Shown piece after piece: positions 19,016 through 29,994 of a stretch of 64,000 nt of DNA. Within the stretch, counting starts at the first letter, position 1. The number at the start of each line of letters is the position of its first letter. The notes beneath the pieces are model-generated. The model saw only the letters and a list, made by a program, of their open reading frames with translations, ran no database searches and was not told where the DNA came from. The DNA comes from Spongiactinospora sp. TRM90649 (GTDB lineage Bacteria; Actinomycetota; Actinomycetes; Streptosporangiales; Streptosporangiaceae): the NCBI RefSeq assembly GCF_029382225.1, contig NZ_JARLTC010000019.1, positions 62,001 to 126,000 of the forward strand. The letters are read 5' to 3'. A program made the position numbers and the translations under genes.

Positions 19016-19642
19016 ATGGCAGGGCCAGCGACATCATCCTCGACGCCGTACTGGCAGGGTCCGCCCCCGCAGCACGCGCACCTCAGAGTCGGCAACGAGG
19101 ATCGCGAGCAGGTGGTGGAGCACATCAAGGCCGCCTACGCCGACGGGCGGTTCGAGAAGGCCGAGTTCGACGAGCGGGTGGACCGCGCGATGACCGCGCA
19201 GGTGCACGCCGACCTCATGCCGATCATGAACGAGCTGTACGGCACGCCGTCCGCTCCCGCCGTCCCCCCGCCCTACCCCTATCCGCACCCGCAGCCGCCG
19301 TCGTACCCCCGGCAGCCGGCGCCTCCCTCCGTGTCGTCCGAGCGGTCGGGCGCCGCCGCCGCGCACATCCTGGGGATCCTGGGCCTGTCCTTCGTCGGCC
19401 CGCTGATCATGCTGCTGACCATGGGCAAGACGTCACCGTACGTCCGGATGCACGCGGTCGAGGCGCTGAACTTCCACCTCACCCTGCTGGGCGCGACCGT
19501 GCTGCTGTCGATCACCGTCGTCGGGCTCGTCGCGGTGCCGTTCGTGTGGATCGGCGCGTTCGTCGCCGGGATCGTCGGCGGCGTCGCGGCGCTCGGCCAC
19601 GGATCCTTCCAGTACCCGCTCACGCTCCGCCTGGTGAAGTGA
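19016..19642 (+). CDS. DUF1707 and DUF4870 domain membrane protein
   Basis: This 208-residue protein has an N-terminal DUF1707 domain (about 22-75; LRVGNEDREQVVEHIKAAY and FDERVDRAMTA). A proline/tyrosine-rich linker (about 78-105) is followed by a DUF4870-like region with hydrophobic helices near 115-135 and 150-195 containing VRMHAVEALNFHLTLL. DUF1707 proteins are common in actinomycetes and are thought to be membrane-associated; their role is unknown. GGAAGGG precedes the ATG. Confidence 0.83.
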   Translation: MAGPATSSSTPYWQGPPPQHAHLRVGNEDREQVVEHIKAAYADGRFEKAEFDERVDRAMTAQVHADLMPIMNELYGTPSAPAVPPPYPYPHPQPPSYPRQPAPPSVSSERSGAAAAHILGILGLSFVGPLIMLLTMGKTSPYVRMHAVEALNFHLTLLGATVLLSITVVGLVAVPFVWIGAFVAGIVGGVAALGHGSFQYPLTLRLVK

Positions 19643-19674
19643 CCCAGATGGTGACCCGGGTGAAGTGACCCGAA

Positions 19675-21201
19675 CTAGAGCATCAGCGACCGCACGGTCT
19701 CCACGGTGTCGGCCTCCTCGGCGCGCTTGTCCTCCCGGTAACGCAGCACCCGGGCGAACCGCAGGGCCATCCCGCCCGGGTAGCGCGGCGAGGTCTGCAC
19801 GCCGTCGAAGGCGACCTCGACGACCTGCTCGGGCCGTACCCTGACCGTCCAGCCGTCGGTCGGGCCGTCGGCCAGTTCCAGGAAGCGCCTGGTCTGCCAG
19901 GCGAGCAACTGGTCGGTGAGGCCCTTGAAGGTCTTGCCGAGCATCACGAAGCCGCCGGTCTCGGGGTCGCGCGCGCCGAGGTGCAGGTTGGACAGCTTGC
20001 CCTCGCGCCTGCCGTGCCCCCACTCCACCGCCAGGACCACCAGGTCGAGCGTGTGCCGGGGCTTGACCTTGATCCACCCGGCGCCGCGCCGCCCGGCCGC
20101 GTACGGCGTGCGCGGCGATTTGACGACCAGGCCCTCGTGACCTTTCCGCACCACCTCGGCGAAGAACGCCTCGGCCTCCGGTACGTCGGAGGTCACCAGC
20201 CGGGGCGTGATCAGGCCGTCCGGGACGGCGGACGCCAGCGCGTCGTGCCGCTCGGCGTCGGTCAGGTCGAGCAGGTCGCGGCCCGCCACCCGCAGCGCGT
20301 CGAAGAAGAACACGCTGAGCGGGGTCCTCTCACGAACCTTGGCCACGTCGGTACGGCTGGCCACCCGCGCCGCCGTCACCTGGAACGGCTCCGGCCGGCC
20401 GTCCGGGCGCAGCGCGATCACCTCGCCGTCCAGGATGAGATCGTCGCAGGGCAGCGCGCGCACCGCCTCCACCAGCTCGGGCACCTGCCCGGTGATGTCG
20501 TCGAGCGTGCGCGTGAACACCGCGACCGTCTCGCCCGCGCGGTGCGCCTGGACGCGCACGCCGTCCAGCTTCCACTCCAGCGCGGCCGGTCCGTCCACCT
20601 TGGCGAGCGCGGCGGCAACGGTGGGCGCGCTCTGCGCCAGCATGGGGGAGACCGGGCGGCCCACCTCGATGTGGAACCCGCGCAGCGCCTCCACCCCGCC
20701 GGAGAGCGCCGCCGCGCCCACGGCTGGCAGCCAGCCGCGCAGCGTCAGCGCCCGGCGGACCTCCGCCGACGGGACGCCCGAGGCCTTGGCGATCGCCTCG
20801 ATCATCACGCCGTCGAGCGCGCCCTGCCGCAGTTCGCCGCTGAGCAGCTTGATCAGGAACGCCTGCTCCTGCTGGGTCACGCCGCCGAACAGCTCGCCGA
20901 CCAGCGCCCTGCGGGCCGCCTGGGAGCCCGCCCCGCCCTGCCGTTTGATCTCGTCCAGCAGGGCGTGGACCCTGGTCAGCGTGATGGTGGCGACCTGGCG
21001 TGGCGAGGGGAGGTCGCGCAGGGAGCGCCAGCCCACGCCGATCTGCCGCTGCGGCAGCTCGCCGGACAGGTAGGCGATCGCGATCTCCGCCTCGGCGCTT
21101 CCCACCCTGCCGAGCAACTCGGCCAGATGGCCGACCTTGCCCAGTCGGGAGGAGGTCCGGCTCACCTCTTCCGACACCCGCGCCACGTCGATCAGCAACA
21201 C
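19675..21201 (-). CDS. ligB: ATP-dependent DNA ligase, LigB type
   Basis: This 508-residue ligase joins DNA ends using ATP. The N-terminal DNA-binding domain covers about 1-180. The adenylation domain starts at [10 protein letters not shown] and holds motif [11 protein letters not shown] with the AMP-binding Lys211, motif [13 protein letters not shown], motif IV EGLVVKS and motif V WIKVKP. The C-terminal OB domain has [18 protein letters not shown] and [14 protein letters not shown]. The order and length match mycobacterial LigB rather than LigC or LigD, and there are no Ku or polymerase/nuclease domains nearby. The GTG start is 22 bases after the stress-protein stop, so the two are probably cotranscribed. 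Confidence 0.9.
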   Translation of the reverse strand: MLLIDVARVSEEVSRTSSRLGKVGHLAELLGRVGSAEAEIAIAYLSGELPQRQIGVGWRSLRDLPSPRQVATITLTRVHALLDEIKRQGGAGSQAARRALVGELFGGVTQQEQAFLIKLLSGELRQGALDGVMIEAIAKASGVPSAEVRRALTLRGWLPAVGAAALSGGVEALRGFHIEVGRPVSPMLAQSAPTVAAALAKVDGPAALEWKLDGVRVQAHRAGETVAVFTRTLDDITGQVPELVEAVRALPCDDLILDGEVIALRPDGRPEPFQVTAARVASRTDVAKVRERTPLSVFFFDALRVAGRDLLDLTDAERHDALASAVPDGLITPRLVTSDVPEAEAFFAEVVRKGHEGLVVKSPRTPYAAGRRGAGWIKVKPRHTLDLVVLAVEWGHGRREGKLSNLHLGARDPETGGFVMLGKTFKGLTDQLLAWQTRRFLELADGPTDGWTVRVRPEQVVEVAFDGVQTSPRYPGGMALRFARVLRYREDKRAEEADTVETVRSLML

Positions 21202-21223
21202 ACCGTCAATGGTGCCCTACGGA

Positions 21224-21985
21224 CTAGCTCTGATGGCGGTGGGGATGCGGCTCGTTTTCGATCTCCGTCGTCGCGTCGGGGCCGGTGCCAGGCTCACGGA
21301 AGCCGGGAGACCCGGCCTGCGGACCCGCGGGCGGCTTCTGCGGCCGGTCCTCCTCCGGGGCGGGTCCGCCGGGACGGCCGGGCACGTCGCCGGTCTCGGG
21401 CCTGGGGTAGGGGACCGGGGTGCCGTCCTTGCCGTAGGTGCCCGCAGTGGGAGGGGTCTCCATGCGGACGGTGTCGCCCTGCCCGGTGCCGTCTGGCCCG
21501 CCGGGGTGGCCCTGTCCCGTCAGGACGGCCCGCGCGCGTTCGAGGTGGGCGGCGGCGACCATCACGTCGTACCGCCCGGCGACGAGCGCGTTGCGCGAGG
21601 CGAAGTCGCGCTGCCCGCGCTGGAAGGCGTGGTTGATGAAGCCGAACGCCGCGCCCAGGACCGAGCCCCACAGCGCCGCCCACAGCACCAGCACGATGAA
21701 GGAGGCGGTCGTGCTGGTGAACAGGCCGAGGAACAGCCCCACGATCGCCCCGAACAGCACGCCGCTGCCGGCCCCGGTGAGCGCGGCCCTGGCGTTCGTC
21801 ACGCGGCCGGTGACGGTCTCCTCCAGCCGCAGGTCCGAGCCGACGATGGACACGTGCTCCACCGGGAAGCCCGTGTCCGACAGCTTGTCGACGGTCCGCT
21901 GGGCGGACGCGTAGTTGTCATAGCTGACCAGGAGCCTCCGGTCGACGACGACGGGAGTGTCCAGGCCGACGGATGGTGCGGTCAT
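21224..21985 (-). CDS. General stress protein 17M-like membrane protein
   Basis: This 253-residue protein has a YflT/GSP17M-like N-terminal domain with RRLLVSYDNYASAQRTVDKL and FPVEHVSIVGSDLRLEE. A glycine-rich hydrophobic hairpin (about 80-130; VLFGAIVGLFLGLF) and a proline-rich tail follow. Family members are induced by general stress in Bacillus and actinomycetes; the mechanism is unknown. The start at MTAPSVGLDT fits the family; an upstream ATG at 22024 is possible. It lies directly upstream of ligB on the same strand. Confidence 0.8.
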   Translation of the reverse strand: MTAPSVGLDTPVVVDRRLLVSYDNYASAQRTVDKLSDTGFPVEHVSIVGSDLRLEETVTGRVTNARAALTGAGSGVLFGAIVGLFLGLFTSTTASFIVLVLWAALWGSVLGAAFGFINHAFQRGQRDFASRNALVAGRYDVMVAAAHLERARAVLTGQGHPGGPDGTGQGDTVRMETPPTAGTYGKDGTPVPYPRPETGDVPGRPGGPAPEEDRPQKPPAGPQAGSPGFREPGTGPDATTEIENEPHPHRHQS

Positions 21986-22068
21986 GGTAGGACTGCCTTT
22001 CGAGGAGTCGACGTGCCCACTCACCGGCCACTACCCCGCACCAGGCGGATATGCCTGGAATCGGCGCC

Positions 22069-23538
<1,470 letters not shown>

Positions 23539-23677
23539 CTATGGGTCTTCCCGGGGTCGGCTGCGGACCGGGCGACGGAGACGGATCGTTACCACTTAGG
23601 ATCCGATTTGCGCCTGGAGGGGCTACATTGACGGCGCGGATCCAATGTGCATGTCGTTGACGCCAGAGGGAGGCGCA

Positions 23678-24148
23678 GTGAACATCGTTGACCGGCCAGA
23701 GGTCCTGGTCATCGGCTTCGCCGTGAGAACGGCCAACGCCGATGAGATGGACCCTTCCCGGGCGCGGCTTCCCGCCCTGTGGGGCAGGGCCGGCGCCCCG
23801 GGAGCGTTCGCGCACGTCCCCGGGAAGATCGACGAGAATCTCTACGCGGTGATGACCGACTACCAGAGCGATCACAACGGCGCGTACACGCAGGTCGTGG
23901 GGGTCGCGGTGCGCAGCGCTGCGGCCCTGCCCGAGGGCATGGTGGCGGTGCGGGTGCCCCGGGCCACCGCGATGAAGGTGGAGGCCAGGGGCCAGATGCC
24001 CGGCGCGCTCGTGGAGTCCTGGCAGCACTTGTGGAAGCACACCGAATCGGGCGCGTCCCCGGCGCGGGCGTTCACCACCGACCTGGAGGTTCACCATCCG
24101 GGCGGGGTCGATCTCTACATAGCGGTGCTGCCGCCCCGGCAGGGGTGA
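23678..24148 (+). CDS. GyrI-like effector-binding domain protein
   Basis: This 156-residue stand-alone SOUL/GyrI-like small-molecule binding domain reads from VLVIGFAVRTANADEMDPS through KIDENLYAVMTDYQSDHNGAY to the C-terminal LEVHHPGGVDLYIAVLP. The pattern matches AraC effector-binding or integron-associated effector-binding proteins, which bind hydrophobic compounds without a DNA-binding domain. AGAGGGAGG precedes the GTG start. It is divergent from guaB1 and converges on the racemase gene. The ligand is unknown. Confidence 0.8.
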   Translation: MNIVDRPEVLVIGFAVRTANADEMDPSRARLPALWGRAGAPGAFAHVPGKIDENLYAVMTDYQSDHNGAYTQVVGVAVRSAAALPEGMVAVRVPRATAMKVEARGQMPGALVESWQHLWKHTESGASPARAFTTDLEVHHPGGVDLYIAVLPPRQG

Positions 24149-24173
24149 GCGAAGCCGTCCGGAGACGCTGTGG

Positions 24174-25337
24174 CTATGCCAGGACGCCCTTCTCCCGGAG
24201 TCCGGCCGCCCTGGCGGCGGGCAGGCCCCACGCGGACAGGTCGTCCAGCCGGGTCGCGGGGGAGAGCCCAGGCGCGGGCGAGCCGGGCAGACGCGGGGCG
24301 GGGGACGGCTGAAGCATGCCGTGCGCGCGGCTGAACGTGCCCCGCGCGCGGTTGTGCGGATGCTCGGCGGCCTCGCCGAGCGACAGCACCGGCGTCACAC
24401 AGGCGTCGGACCCGTCGAAGACCTCCTCCCACTCGGCCCGCGTGCGTTCCCGGAACGCCCCGGCGAGGATCTCGCGCAGCGCCGGCCAGTTCGCCGGGTC
24501 GTCCCTGTCGGGCAGATCGGGACGGCCCGGCCCGGCCAGCTCCAGCCCGGACACCAGCTCCTCCCAGAACCTCGGCTCCAGCGCGCCCACGGCGACGTAC
24601 CGGCCGTCGGCGGTCTCGTAGGTGTCGTACATCGGCGCGCCGGTGTCGAGGAGGTTGGTGCCGCGCGGGCCCCACGATCCGTTCTCGACGAAGTGGTAGA
24701 ACATCGCGAACAGCGCGGCGGCGCCGTCCACCATGGCCGCGTCCACGACCCGGCCCGCGCCGGTGCGCTCCCGCTCGAAGAGCGCCAGGAGCACGCCGTA
24801 GGCCAGCATCAGGCCGCCCCCGGCGAAGTCGCCGAGCAGGTTGATCGGCGGCGTCGGCCGCTCGCCCGCCCTGCCGAGCCCGGAGAGCACCCCCGAAAGG
24901 GCGAGGTAGTCGATGTCGTGCCCGGCGGTGCCGGCGAGCGGGCCGTCCTGCCCCCAGCCGGTCATCCGGCCGTAGACGAGCCGGGGGTTGACGGCCGCCA
25001 GGTCGGCGGGGCCGATGCCGAGGCGTTCGGCGACGCCGGGGCGGAAGACCTCGATCACCACGTCGGCCTGCGCGGCCAGCTCCTTGAAGGCGGCCACGCC
25101 CTCCGGCGACTTCAGGTCGAGCCCGGCGGTGCGCTTGCCGCGGTCCATCACGCCGGGGCGGGGACGGTCGCCGTCGCGCCGCACGGCCTCGACCCGGTCG
25201 ATCCGCAGGACCTCCGCGCCGTGATCGGCGAGCATCATCCCGGCGAAGGGGCCGGGGGCCAGGCCCGCGAGTTCGAGCACCCTGATCCCGGACAGCGGCG
25301 CGGCGCCGTCGCGCCGGACTCCGTCACTTTCCGTCAT
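24174..25337 (-). CDS. mcr: Alpha-methylacyl-CoA racemase (CaiB/BaiF family III CoA-transferase fold)
   Basis: This 387-residue enzyme is predicted to epimerise 2-methylacyl-CoA thioesters so that branched fatty acids and sterol side chains can enter beta-oxidation. It starts LSGIRVLELAGLAPGPFAGM as the family does. The residues corresponding to the M. tuberculosis Mcr catalytic set are all visible: His in GHDIDYLALSG, Asp in GDFAGGG and Glu in VGALEPRF. This favours racemase over CoA-transferase activity. The ATG at 25337 has GGGAGGAAGA upstream. It is divergent from a Ser/Thr kinase. A role in degrading the cell's own methyl-branched lipids is plausible, given the 10-methyl fatty acid genes 2 kb away. 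Confidence 0.88.
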   Translation of the reverse strand: MTESDGVRRDGAAPLSGIRVLELAGLAPGPFAGMMLADHGAEVLRIDRVEAVRRDGDRPRPGVMDRGKRTAGLDLKSPEGVAAFKELAAQADVVIEVFRPGVAERLGIGPADLAAVNPRLVYGRMTGWGQDGPLAGTAGHDIDYLALSGVLSGLGRAGERPTPPINLLGDFAGGGLMLAYGVLLALFERERTGAGRVVDAAMVDGAAALFAMFYHFVENGSWGPRGTNLLDTGAPMYDTYETADGRYVAVGALEPRFWEELVSGLELAGPGRPDLPDRDDPANWPALREILAGAFRERTRAEWEEVFDGSDACVTPVLSLGEAAEHPHNRARGTFSRAHGMLQPSPAPRLPGSPAPGLSPATRLDDLSAWGLPAARAAGLREKGVLA

Positions 25338-25461
25338 TCTTCCTCCCGGGCTGTTCAAAGATTCGGTCATCGCGGGCAAGACGCGCGCATGCCCACGCGA
25401 GCACGTCCGGATGTGGAAAACTTGCCGCCTAGCCAAAAGGGATCAAAGGGCGGAATCTGAC

Positions 25462-27069
25462 ATGGCGTCACCGGACGGCGAACGACTGATCGCTCGACGT
25501 TACCGGCTTTCCAGCAAACTGGGTCAGGGCGGCATGGGGGTGGTCTGGCTCGGCTACGACACGCTCCTGAACCGCCGCGTCGCGATCAAGGAAGTGCTGG
25601 TGCCCCCGGGGCTGCCCCCGATGGAGCACGAGCGCCAGTTGCTGCGCACGGCCCGTGAGGCGCGGACGGCGGCCAGGCTCAACCATCCGGGCATCGTGCA
25701 GATCTACGACGTCGCCGAGCAGGACGGCAGGCCGTGGATCATCATGGAGCTGATCGACGCCCAGCCGCTGGACGAGATCGTCCGCGCGACCGGGCCGATC
25801 CCCGTCCGGCAGCTCGCCGACATCGGCAGGCAGATCCTGTCGGCGCTGACCACCGCGCACGAGGCCGGGATCCTGCACCGCGACGTGAAGCCGAGCAACA
25901 TCCTGCTGACCGACGAGGGCCGGGCGGTCCTCACCGACTTCGGCATCGCCACGGCCGAGGGGGACAGCTCGCTGACCCAGACCGGCATGGTGGCCGGTTC
26001 GCCGAGCTTCCTCGCGCCCGAGCGCGCCCGGGGCCAGGCCGGCGGCCCCGCCTCGGACCTGTGGTCCTTCGGCGCGACCCTGTACGCGGGCCTGATGGGC
26101 CGCTCGCCGTTCGAGCGGGGCGACACCATGGCCACGCTCACCGCGCTGCTCACCGAGGAGGCGGTCTACGGCAGGATCCCGAAGGTCTTCCACGGCGTGC
26201 TGCGCGGCCTGCTGGAGCGCGACCCCGCCAAGCGGCTCGACGCCGCGGCGGCGGACCGCATGCTCGCCGCCATCCAGGACGAGCAGCGCGCCAAGGGCGG
26301 CGTGCCCGCGCGCTCCGCCGCCGAGGAGGGGCAGCGCAGGGGACGACGGGGGATCCTGCTGGGCGCCGTCGCGGCCGCGGTGGTGGTCGGCGCGGCCGTC
26401 GCGTGGGTCGCGCTGCCGCGCGGTCAGGGCGTGCCCGCCGACGCGGCCATCTCCGCGCCTCCGAGCGCCGTGGCGGCCACGACGCCGCTGCCCGCCACGC
26501 CGTCGGCGACCCCCACGGCCGAGGCCGACCCCACCCGGAGCGCGACGCCCCAGGCGAGTCCCACGCTCGCCCGCAGGCCGCCGCCGGTGTGGCGGTCGCG
26601 GGACGGATGGTCGATCGCCTTCCCGCGCGGCTGGCGGGGATCGCGCTCCGACGTGTACACCGAATGGCTGCGGCGCGACGGCAACGGCCATCTGGGCGTG
26701 CACCGGGTATCCGCGGAGCAGGTGACGGACGCGGGCTCCGACCCCGTGGAGATCCTGCGGGCGGCGGAGGAGATCTTCACGCCCTACACCGTGGAGCTGA
26801 CCACCCTGCGTTCCGGCGGGGTGAACAGCCCGGTCGGAGTGGCGGCCGAGTGGGAGTTCACGTGGGTGGGCGGCGACACCACCCGGGCCGAGTGGGTGGT
26901 GCAGGGCCAGACGTACCGCGAGCTACGGCGGGCCGTGGTCGTGGACGGCGCCGCGTACGTCGTCGAGTGGACCATGGTGGCCGACGAATGGGACAAGCGG
27001 CGCAAGGTCCGGGAGCACGTGCTCCGCTCCTTCACCACAGGGGACGCCGAGGTCGGAACGCCGGGCTAG
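25462..27069 (+). CDS. Transmembrane Ser/Thr protein kinase with a LpqN/PsbP-like outer domain
   Basis: This 535-residue kinase has a complete catalytic domain (about 14-275): glycine loop GQGGMGVVW, VAIKEV lysine, HRDVKPSN near 139, DFGIA and the APE-like APERARG. A single membrane helix (about 297-318) follows. A Pro/Thr/Ala-rich linker leads to a 150-residue outer domain that begins DGWSIAFPRGWRGSRSD and ends VEWTMVADEWDKRRKV. The outer domain has the pattern of PsbP/Mog1-like (LpqN-type) folds rather than PASTA repeats; that fold call is inference. The start was set at ATG 25462. It stands alone and is divergent from the racemase gene. Confidence 0.9.
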   Translation: MASPDGERLIARRYRLSSKLGQGGMGVVWLGYDTLLNRRVAIKEVLVPPGLPPMEHERQLLRTAREARTAARLNHPGIVQIYDVAEQDGRPWIIMELIDAQPLDEIVRATGPIPVRQLADIGRQILSALTTAHEAGILHRDVKPSNILLTDEGRAVLTDFGIATAEGDSSLTQTGMVAGSPSFLAPERARGQAGGPASDLWSFGATLYAGLMGRSPFERGDTMATLTALLTEEAVYGRIPKVFHGVLRGLLERDPAKRLDAAAADRMLAAIQDEQRAKGGVPARSAAEEGQRRGRRGILLGAVAAAVVVGAAVAWVALPRGQGVPADAAISAPPSAVAATTPLPATPSATPTAEADPTRSATPQASPTLARRPPPVWRSRDGWSIAFPRGWRGSRSDVYTEWLRRDGNGHLGVHRVSAEQVTDAGSDPVEILRAAEEIFTPYTVELTTLRSGGVNSPVGVAAEWEFTWVGGDTTRAEWVVQGQTYRELRRAVVVDGAAYVVEWTMVADEWDKRRKVREHVLRSFTTGDAEVGTPG

Positions 27070-27171
27070 CGGCCGGGGGGAGCCGCCGACGGAGGTGAAC
27101 GAACGTGCGATCCGCCGGGGGGTCGTGCACGGCGAACGGATCCATCAGGAGTAGAGTTTCGCTCGTTTCGA

Positions 27172-27201
27172 CAGGTGTTCGAGAAGCAGGTGTTCGAGAA
27201 G
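27172..27201 (+). repeat. Perfect 15-base tandem repeat upstream of the methyl-fatty-acid operon
   Basis: CAGGTGTTCGAGAAG occurs twice in direct succession (27172-27186 and 27187-27201) with no mismatch, about 130 bases before the tmsA start. It could be a regulator binding array or a small duplication. Confidence 0.6.
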
Positions 27202-27329
27202 ACGGGGCAGGGGCCGGCCGGTGACGGTGAGTTTTCCGGTGCTTAACACACCGAGGCTGGTCTGCCGACTTTTCTGGATATAGCGTGCCAGGGGGCGATC
27301 TCCGTCTCCGGAAATCTGGGGGTGCTGTC

Positions 27330-28721
27330 ATGCCAGGACGTTCCATGGGCGATACAGGGCAGATGGCGGCACACCGGCGGGCCGTCGAGCAGATCAAGGA
27401 GTCCTACGCCTCCATCCCCGGCGACTCCGCCCCCCGGCTCTCCAAGGCCACGACCAACCTGTTCAGGTTCCGCGACCCGAGCGGCTCTGGCAAGGCGGCC
27501 AAGCTCTCCGCCCGCGACCTCGACCAGGTGATCTCGGTCGACCCGGAGACCCGCACCGCCGAGGTGCAGGGCATGACCACCTACGAAGACCTGGTCGACG
27601 CCACGCTCCCGCACGGCCTGATGCCCTACGTCGTGCCGCAGCTCAAGACGATCACGCTGGGCGGCGCGGTGACCGGGCTCGGCATCGAGTCCACCAGCTT
27701 CCGCGACGGCCTGCCGCACGAGTCGGTGGAGGAACTGGAGATCCTCACCGGCGACGGCCGGATCATCGTGGCCCGCGAGGACAACGAGCACGGCGACCTC
27801 TTCCGCTCCTTCCCCAACTCCTACGGCACCCTCGGTTACGCGCTGCGCATCCGCATCAAGCTCAAACCGGTCTCGCCGTACGTCCGGCTCACCCACCTGC
27901 CGTTCACCGACGCCGCCAAGTGCCTGCTGGCCATGCAGGAGATCTGCGACAGCGGCGAGCACGACGGCGAGCCGGTCGACTTCGTCGACGGCGTGTTCTT
28001 CGGGCCGGGCGAGCTGTACATCACGCTGGGGCAGTTCGCCGACCGCGCGCCGTACGTCTCCGACTACACCGGCATGCGCATCTACTACCGCTCGCTGCAG
28101 AGCCGCACCCGCGACTGGCTCACCGTCCGCGACTACCTGTGGCGCTGGGACACCGACTGGTTCTGGTGCTCGCGCGCGTTCGGCGTGCAGGAGCCGCTGG
28201 TGCGCTCGATCATGCCGCGCCGCTGGATGCGCTCTGACGTCTACCGCAGGCTGGTCGGCTTCGACCGCAAGCACGGCTTGATGGCCCGCTACGACCGCTG
28301 GAGGGGCAATCCGGCGCAGGAGTCGGTCATCCAGGACGTCGAGGTGCCCATCGAGCGCGGGGCCGAGTTCCTCGACTTCTTCCACTCCGAGGTAGGCATG
28401 ACCCCGGTGTGGATGTGCCCGCTCAAGGCGGCGGCGGACTGGCCGCTGTACCCGCTGGAGCCGGGGCGTCTGTATCTGAACTTCGGGTTCTGGGGCACGG
28501 TGCCGCTGCCCAGGGGCCAGTTCGACGGCTATCACAACCGGCTCATCGAGCAGGCCGTCCACGACCTCGACGGGCACAAGTCCCTTTACTCGACCTCGTT
28601 CTACCCCCGGGAAGAGTTCTGGCGCCTCTACAACGGAGACGCCTATTGGCCGGTCAAACGGGCATATGACCCGGGTGGCCGGTTGCTCGACCTCTACGAC
28701 AAATGTGTACGGGGGCGTTAA
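27330..28721 (+). CDS. tmsA: FAD-binding oxidoreductase, probable 10-methylene fatty acyl reductase (TmsA/BfaA type)
   Basis: This 463-residue flavoprotein of the PCMH/VAO type has a FAD-binding domain with PQLKTITLGGAVTGLGIEST, which resembles the flavin-binding motif of DHCR24-like reductases. The C-terminal substrate domain includes YLNFGFWGTVPLPRG and ends PVKRAYDPGGRLLDLYDKCV. In actinomycetes this protein next to a cyclopropane-synthase-like methyltransferase reduces the 10-methylene intermediate to a 10-methyl chain, giving tuberculostearic-type fatty acids. The ATG has GGGGGTG upstream and the methyltransferase follows after 13 bases. The assignment rests on family and gene pairing. 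Confidence 0.82.
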   Translation: MPGRSMGDTGQMAAHRRAVEQIKESYASIPGDSAPRLSKATTNLFRFRDPSGSGKAAKLSARDLDQVISVDPETRTAEVQGMTTYEDLVDATLPHGLMPYVVPQLKTITLGGAVTGLGIESTSFRDGLPHESVEELEILTGDGRIIVAREDNEHGDLFRSFPNSYGTLGYALRIRIKLKPVSPYVRLTHLPFTDAAKCLLAMQEICDSGEHDGEPVDFVDGVFFGPGELYITLGQFADRAPYVSDYTGMRIYYRSLQSRTRDWLTVRDYLWRWDTDWFWCSRAFGVQEPLVRSIMPRRWMRSDVYRRLVGFDRKHGLMARYDRWRGNPAQESVIQDVEVPIERGAEFLDFFHSEVGMTPVWMCPLKAAADWPLYPLEPGRLYLNFGFWGTVPLPRGQFDGYHNRLIEQAVHDLDGHKSLYSTSFYPREEFWRLYNGDAYWPVKRAYDPGGRLLDLYDKCVRGR

Positions 28722-28734
28722 GGAGGTTGCTTCT

Positions 28735-29994
28735 GTGTCACTCGCACAGATCTTTGAGAAGGTAGTAGGAGCGGAGGCGGGCGTCGCCTTCAGCGCCTAC
28801 GACGGAAGCAAGGCCGGTCCCGACGGCGCCGACCTCAAGGTCGAGGTCAAGACGCCGATCGCGGTGGCCTACCTGGCCCAGGCGCCCGGCGAGCTGGGCC
28901 TGGCCAGGGCCTATGTGTCCGGCCACATCGACCTGCATGGCGACATGTACACCCTGCTGGACCGCATGTGGTCGCTCACTCTCAACGACATGCCGACAAA
29001 GGAGAAATTCGCGGCGATCCGGTCGCTGGGCATGAAGCCGCTGCTGATGCGGGTGCCGCCGCCCAAGCAGGAGATGCGCAACAGTGTGCTCGCCAAGCTG
29101 GGCAGCAGGCACGCGAAGAAGCGTGACGCCGAGGCCATCCACCATCACTACGACGTGTCCAACCGGTTCTACGAGTGGGTGCTCGGCCCGTCCATGGCCT
29201 ACACCTGCGCGGTGTTCCCCGAGGACGACTCCTCCCTTGAGGAGGCGCAGTTCACCAAGTTCGACCTGGTCGCCAAGAAGCTCGACCTGCGTGCCGGCAT
29301 GCGACTGCTCGACGTCGGCTGCGGCTGGGGCGGCATGGTCATGCACGCCGCCAAGCACTACGGCGTCAAGGCGCTCGGGGTGACCCTGTCGCGCCAGCAG
29401 GCCGAGTGGGCGCAGAAGGCGATCGCCGACGCGGGGCTGGGCGAGCTCGCGGAGGTCCGGCACATGGACTACCGCGACGTCGCCGAGACCGGCTTCGACC
29501 GGGTCAGCTCGATCGGGCTGACCGAGCACATCGGCAAGGACAACCTGCCGTTCTACTTCAAGTTCCTCTACGACCGGCTCAAGCCGGGCGGTCGGCTGCT
29601 CAACCACTGCATCACCCGTCCGACCGGCGTAGAGAAGACCATCAACAAGGGCGGTTTCATCAACCGCTACGTGTTCCCCGACGGCGAGCTGGAGTCCGTC
29701 GGCCATCTGGTCCGCCAGATGGAGGACATCGGCTACGAGATCCGCCACGAGGAGAACCTCCGCGAGCACTACGCGAAGACGCTCCAGAAGTGGTGTGCCA
29801 ACCTCGACGAGCACTGGGACGAGGCCGTCGCCGAGGTCGGCGGGGGCACGGCCCGCGTGTGGCGGCTCTACATGGCCGGCTGTGTGGTCGGCTTCGAGCG
29901 CAACAAGGTGCAGCTCCACCAGATCCTGGCCACCAAGCTGGAGGAGAGCGGCGAGGCGCGGGTACCTCTGCGCCCGGCGGTCGGCTGGCCCTAA
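28735..29994 (+). CDS. tmsB: SAM-dependent fatty acyl methyltransferase (cyclopropane synthase family, TmsB/BfaB type)
   Basis: This 419-residue enzyme belongs to the cyclopropane-fatty-acyl-phospholipid synthase family. It has HHHYDVSNRFYEWVLGPSM, the SAM motif LLDVGCGWGGMVMHAA, a following GVTLSRQQAEWA, and SIGLTEHIGKDNLPFY. With the preceding FAD enzyme it is predicted to methylate the double bond of phospholipid-bound oleoyl chains at C10, giving the 10-methylene intermediate. The GTG start has AAGGAGG upstream, and the short gap shows an operon. No third gene (tmsC) follows; instead there is a short tandem repeat and a terminator. Confidence 0.87.
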   Translation: MSLAQIFEKVVGAEAGVAFSAYDGSKAGPDGADLKVEVKTPIAVAYLAQAPGELGLARAYVSGHIDLHGDMYTLLDRMWSLTLNDMPTKEKFAAIRSLGMKPLLMRVPPPKQEMRNSVLAKLGSRHAKKRDAEAIHHHYDVSNRFYEWVLGPSMAYTCAVFPEDDSSLEEAQFTKFDLVAKKLDLRAGMRLLDVGCGWGGMVMHAAKHYGVKALGVTLSRQQAEWAQKAIADAGLGELAEVRHMDYRDVAETGFDRVSSIGLTEHIGKDNLPFYFKFLYDRLKPGGRLLNHCITRPTGVEKTINKGGFINRYVFPDGELESVGHLVRQMEDIGYEIRHEENLREHYAKTLQKWCANLDEHWDEAVAEVGGGTARVWRLYMAGCVVGFERNKVQLHQILATKLEESGEARVPLRPAVGWP

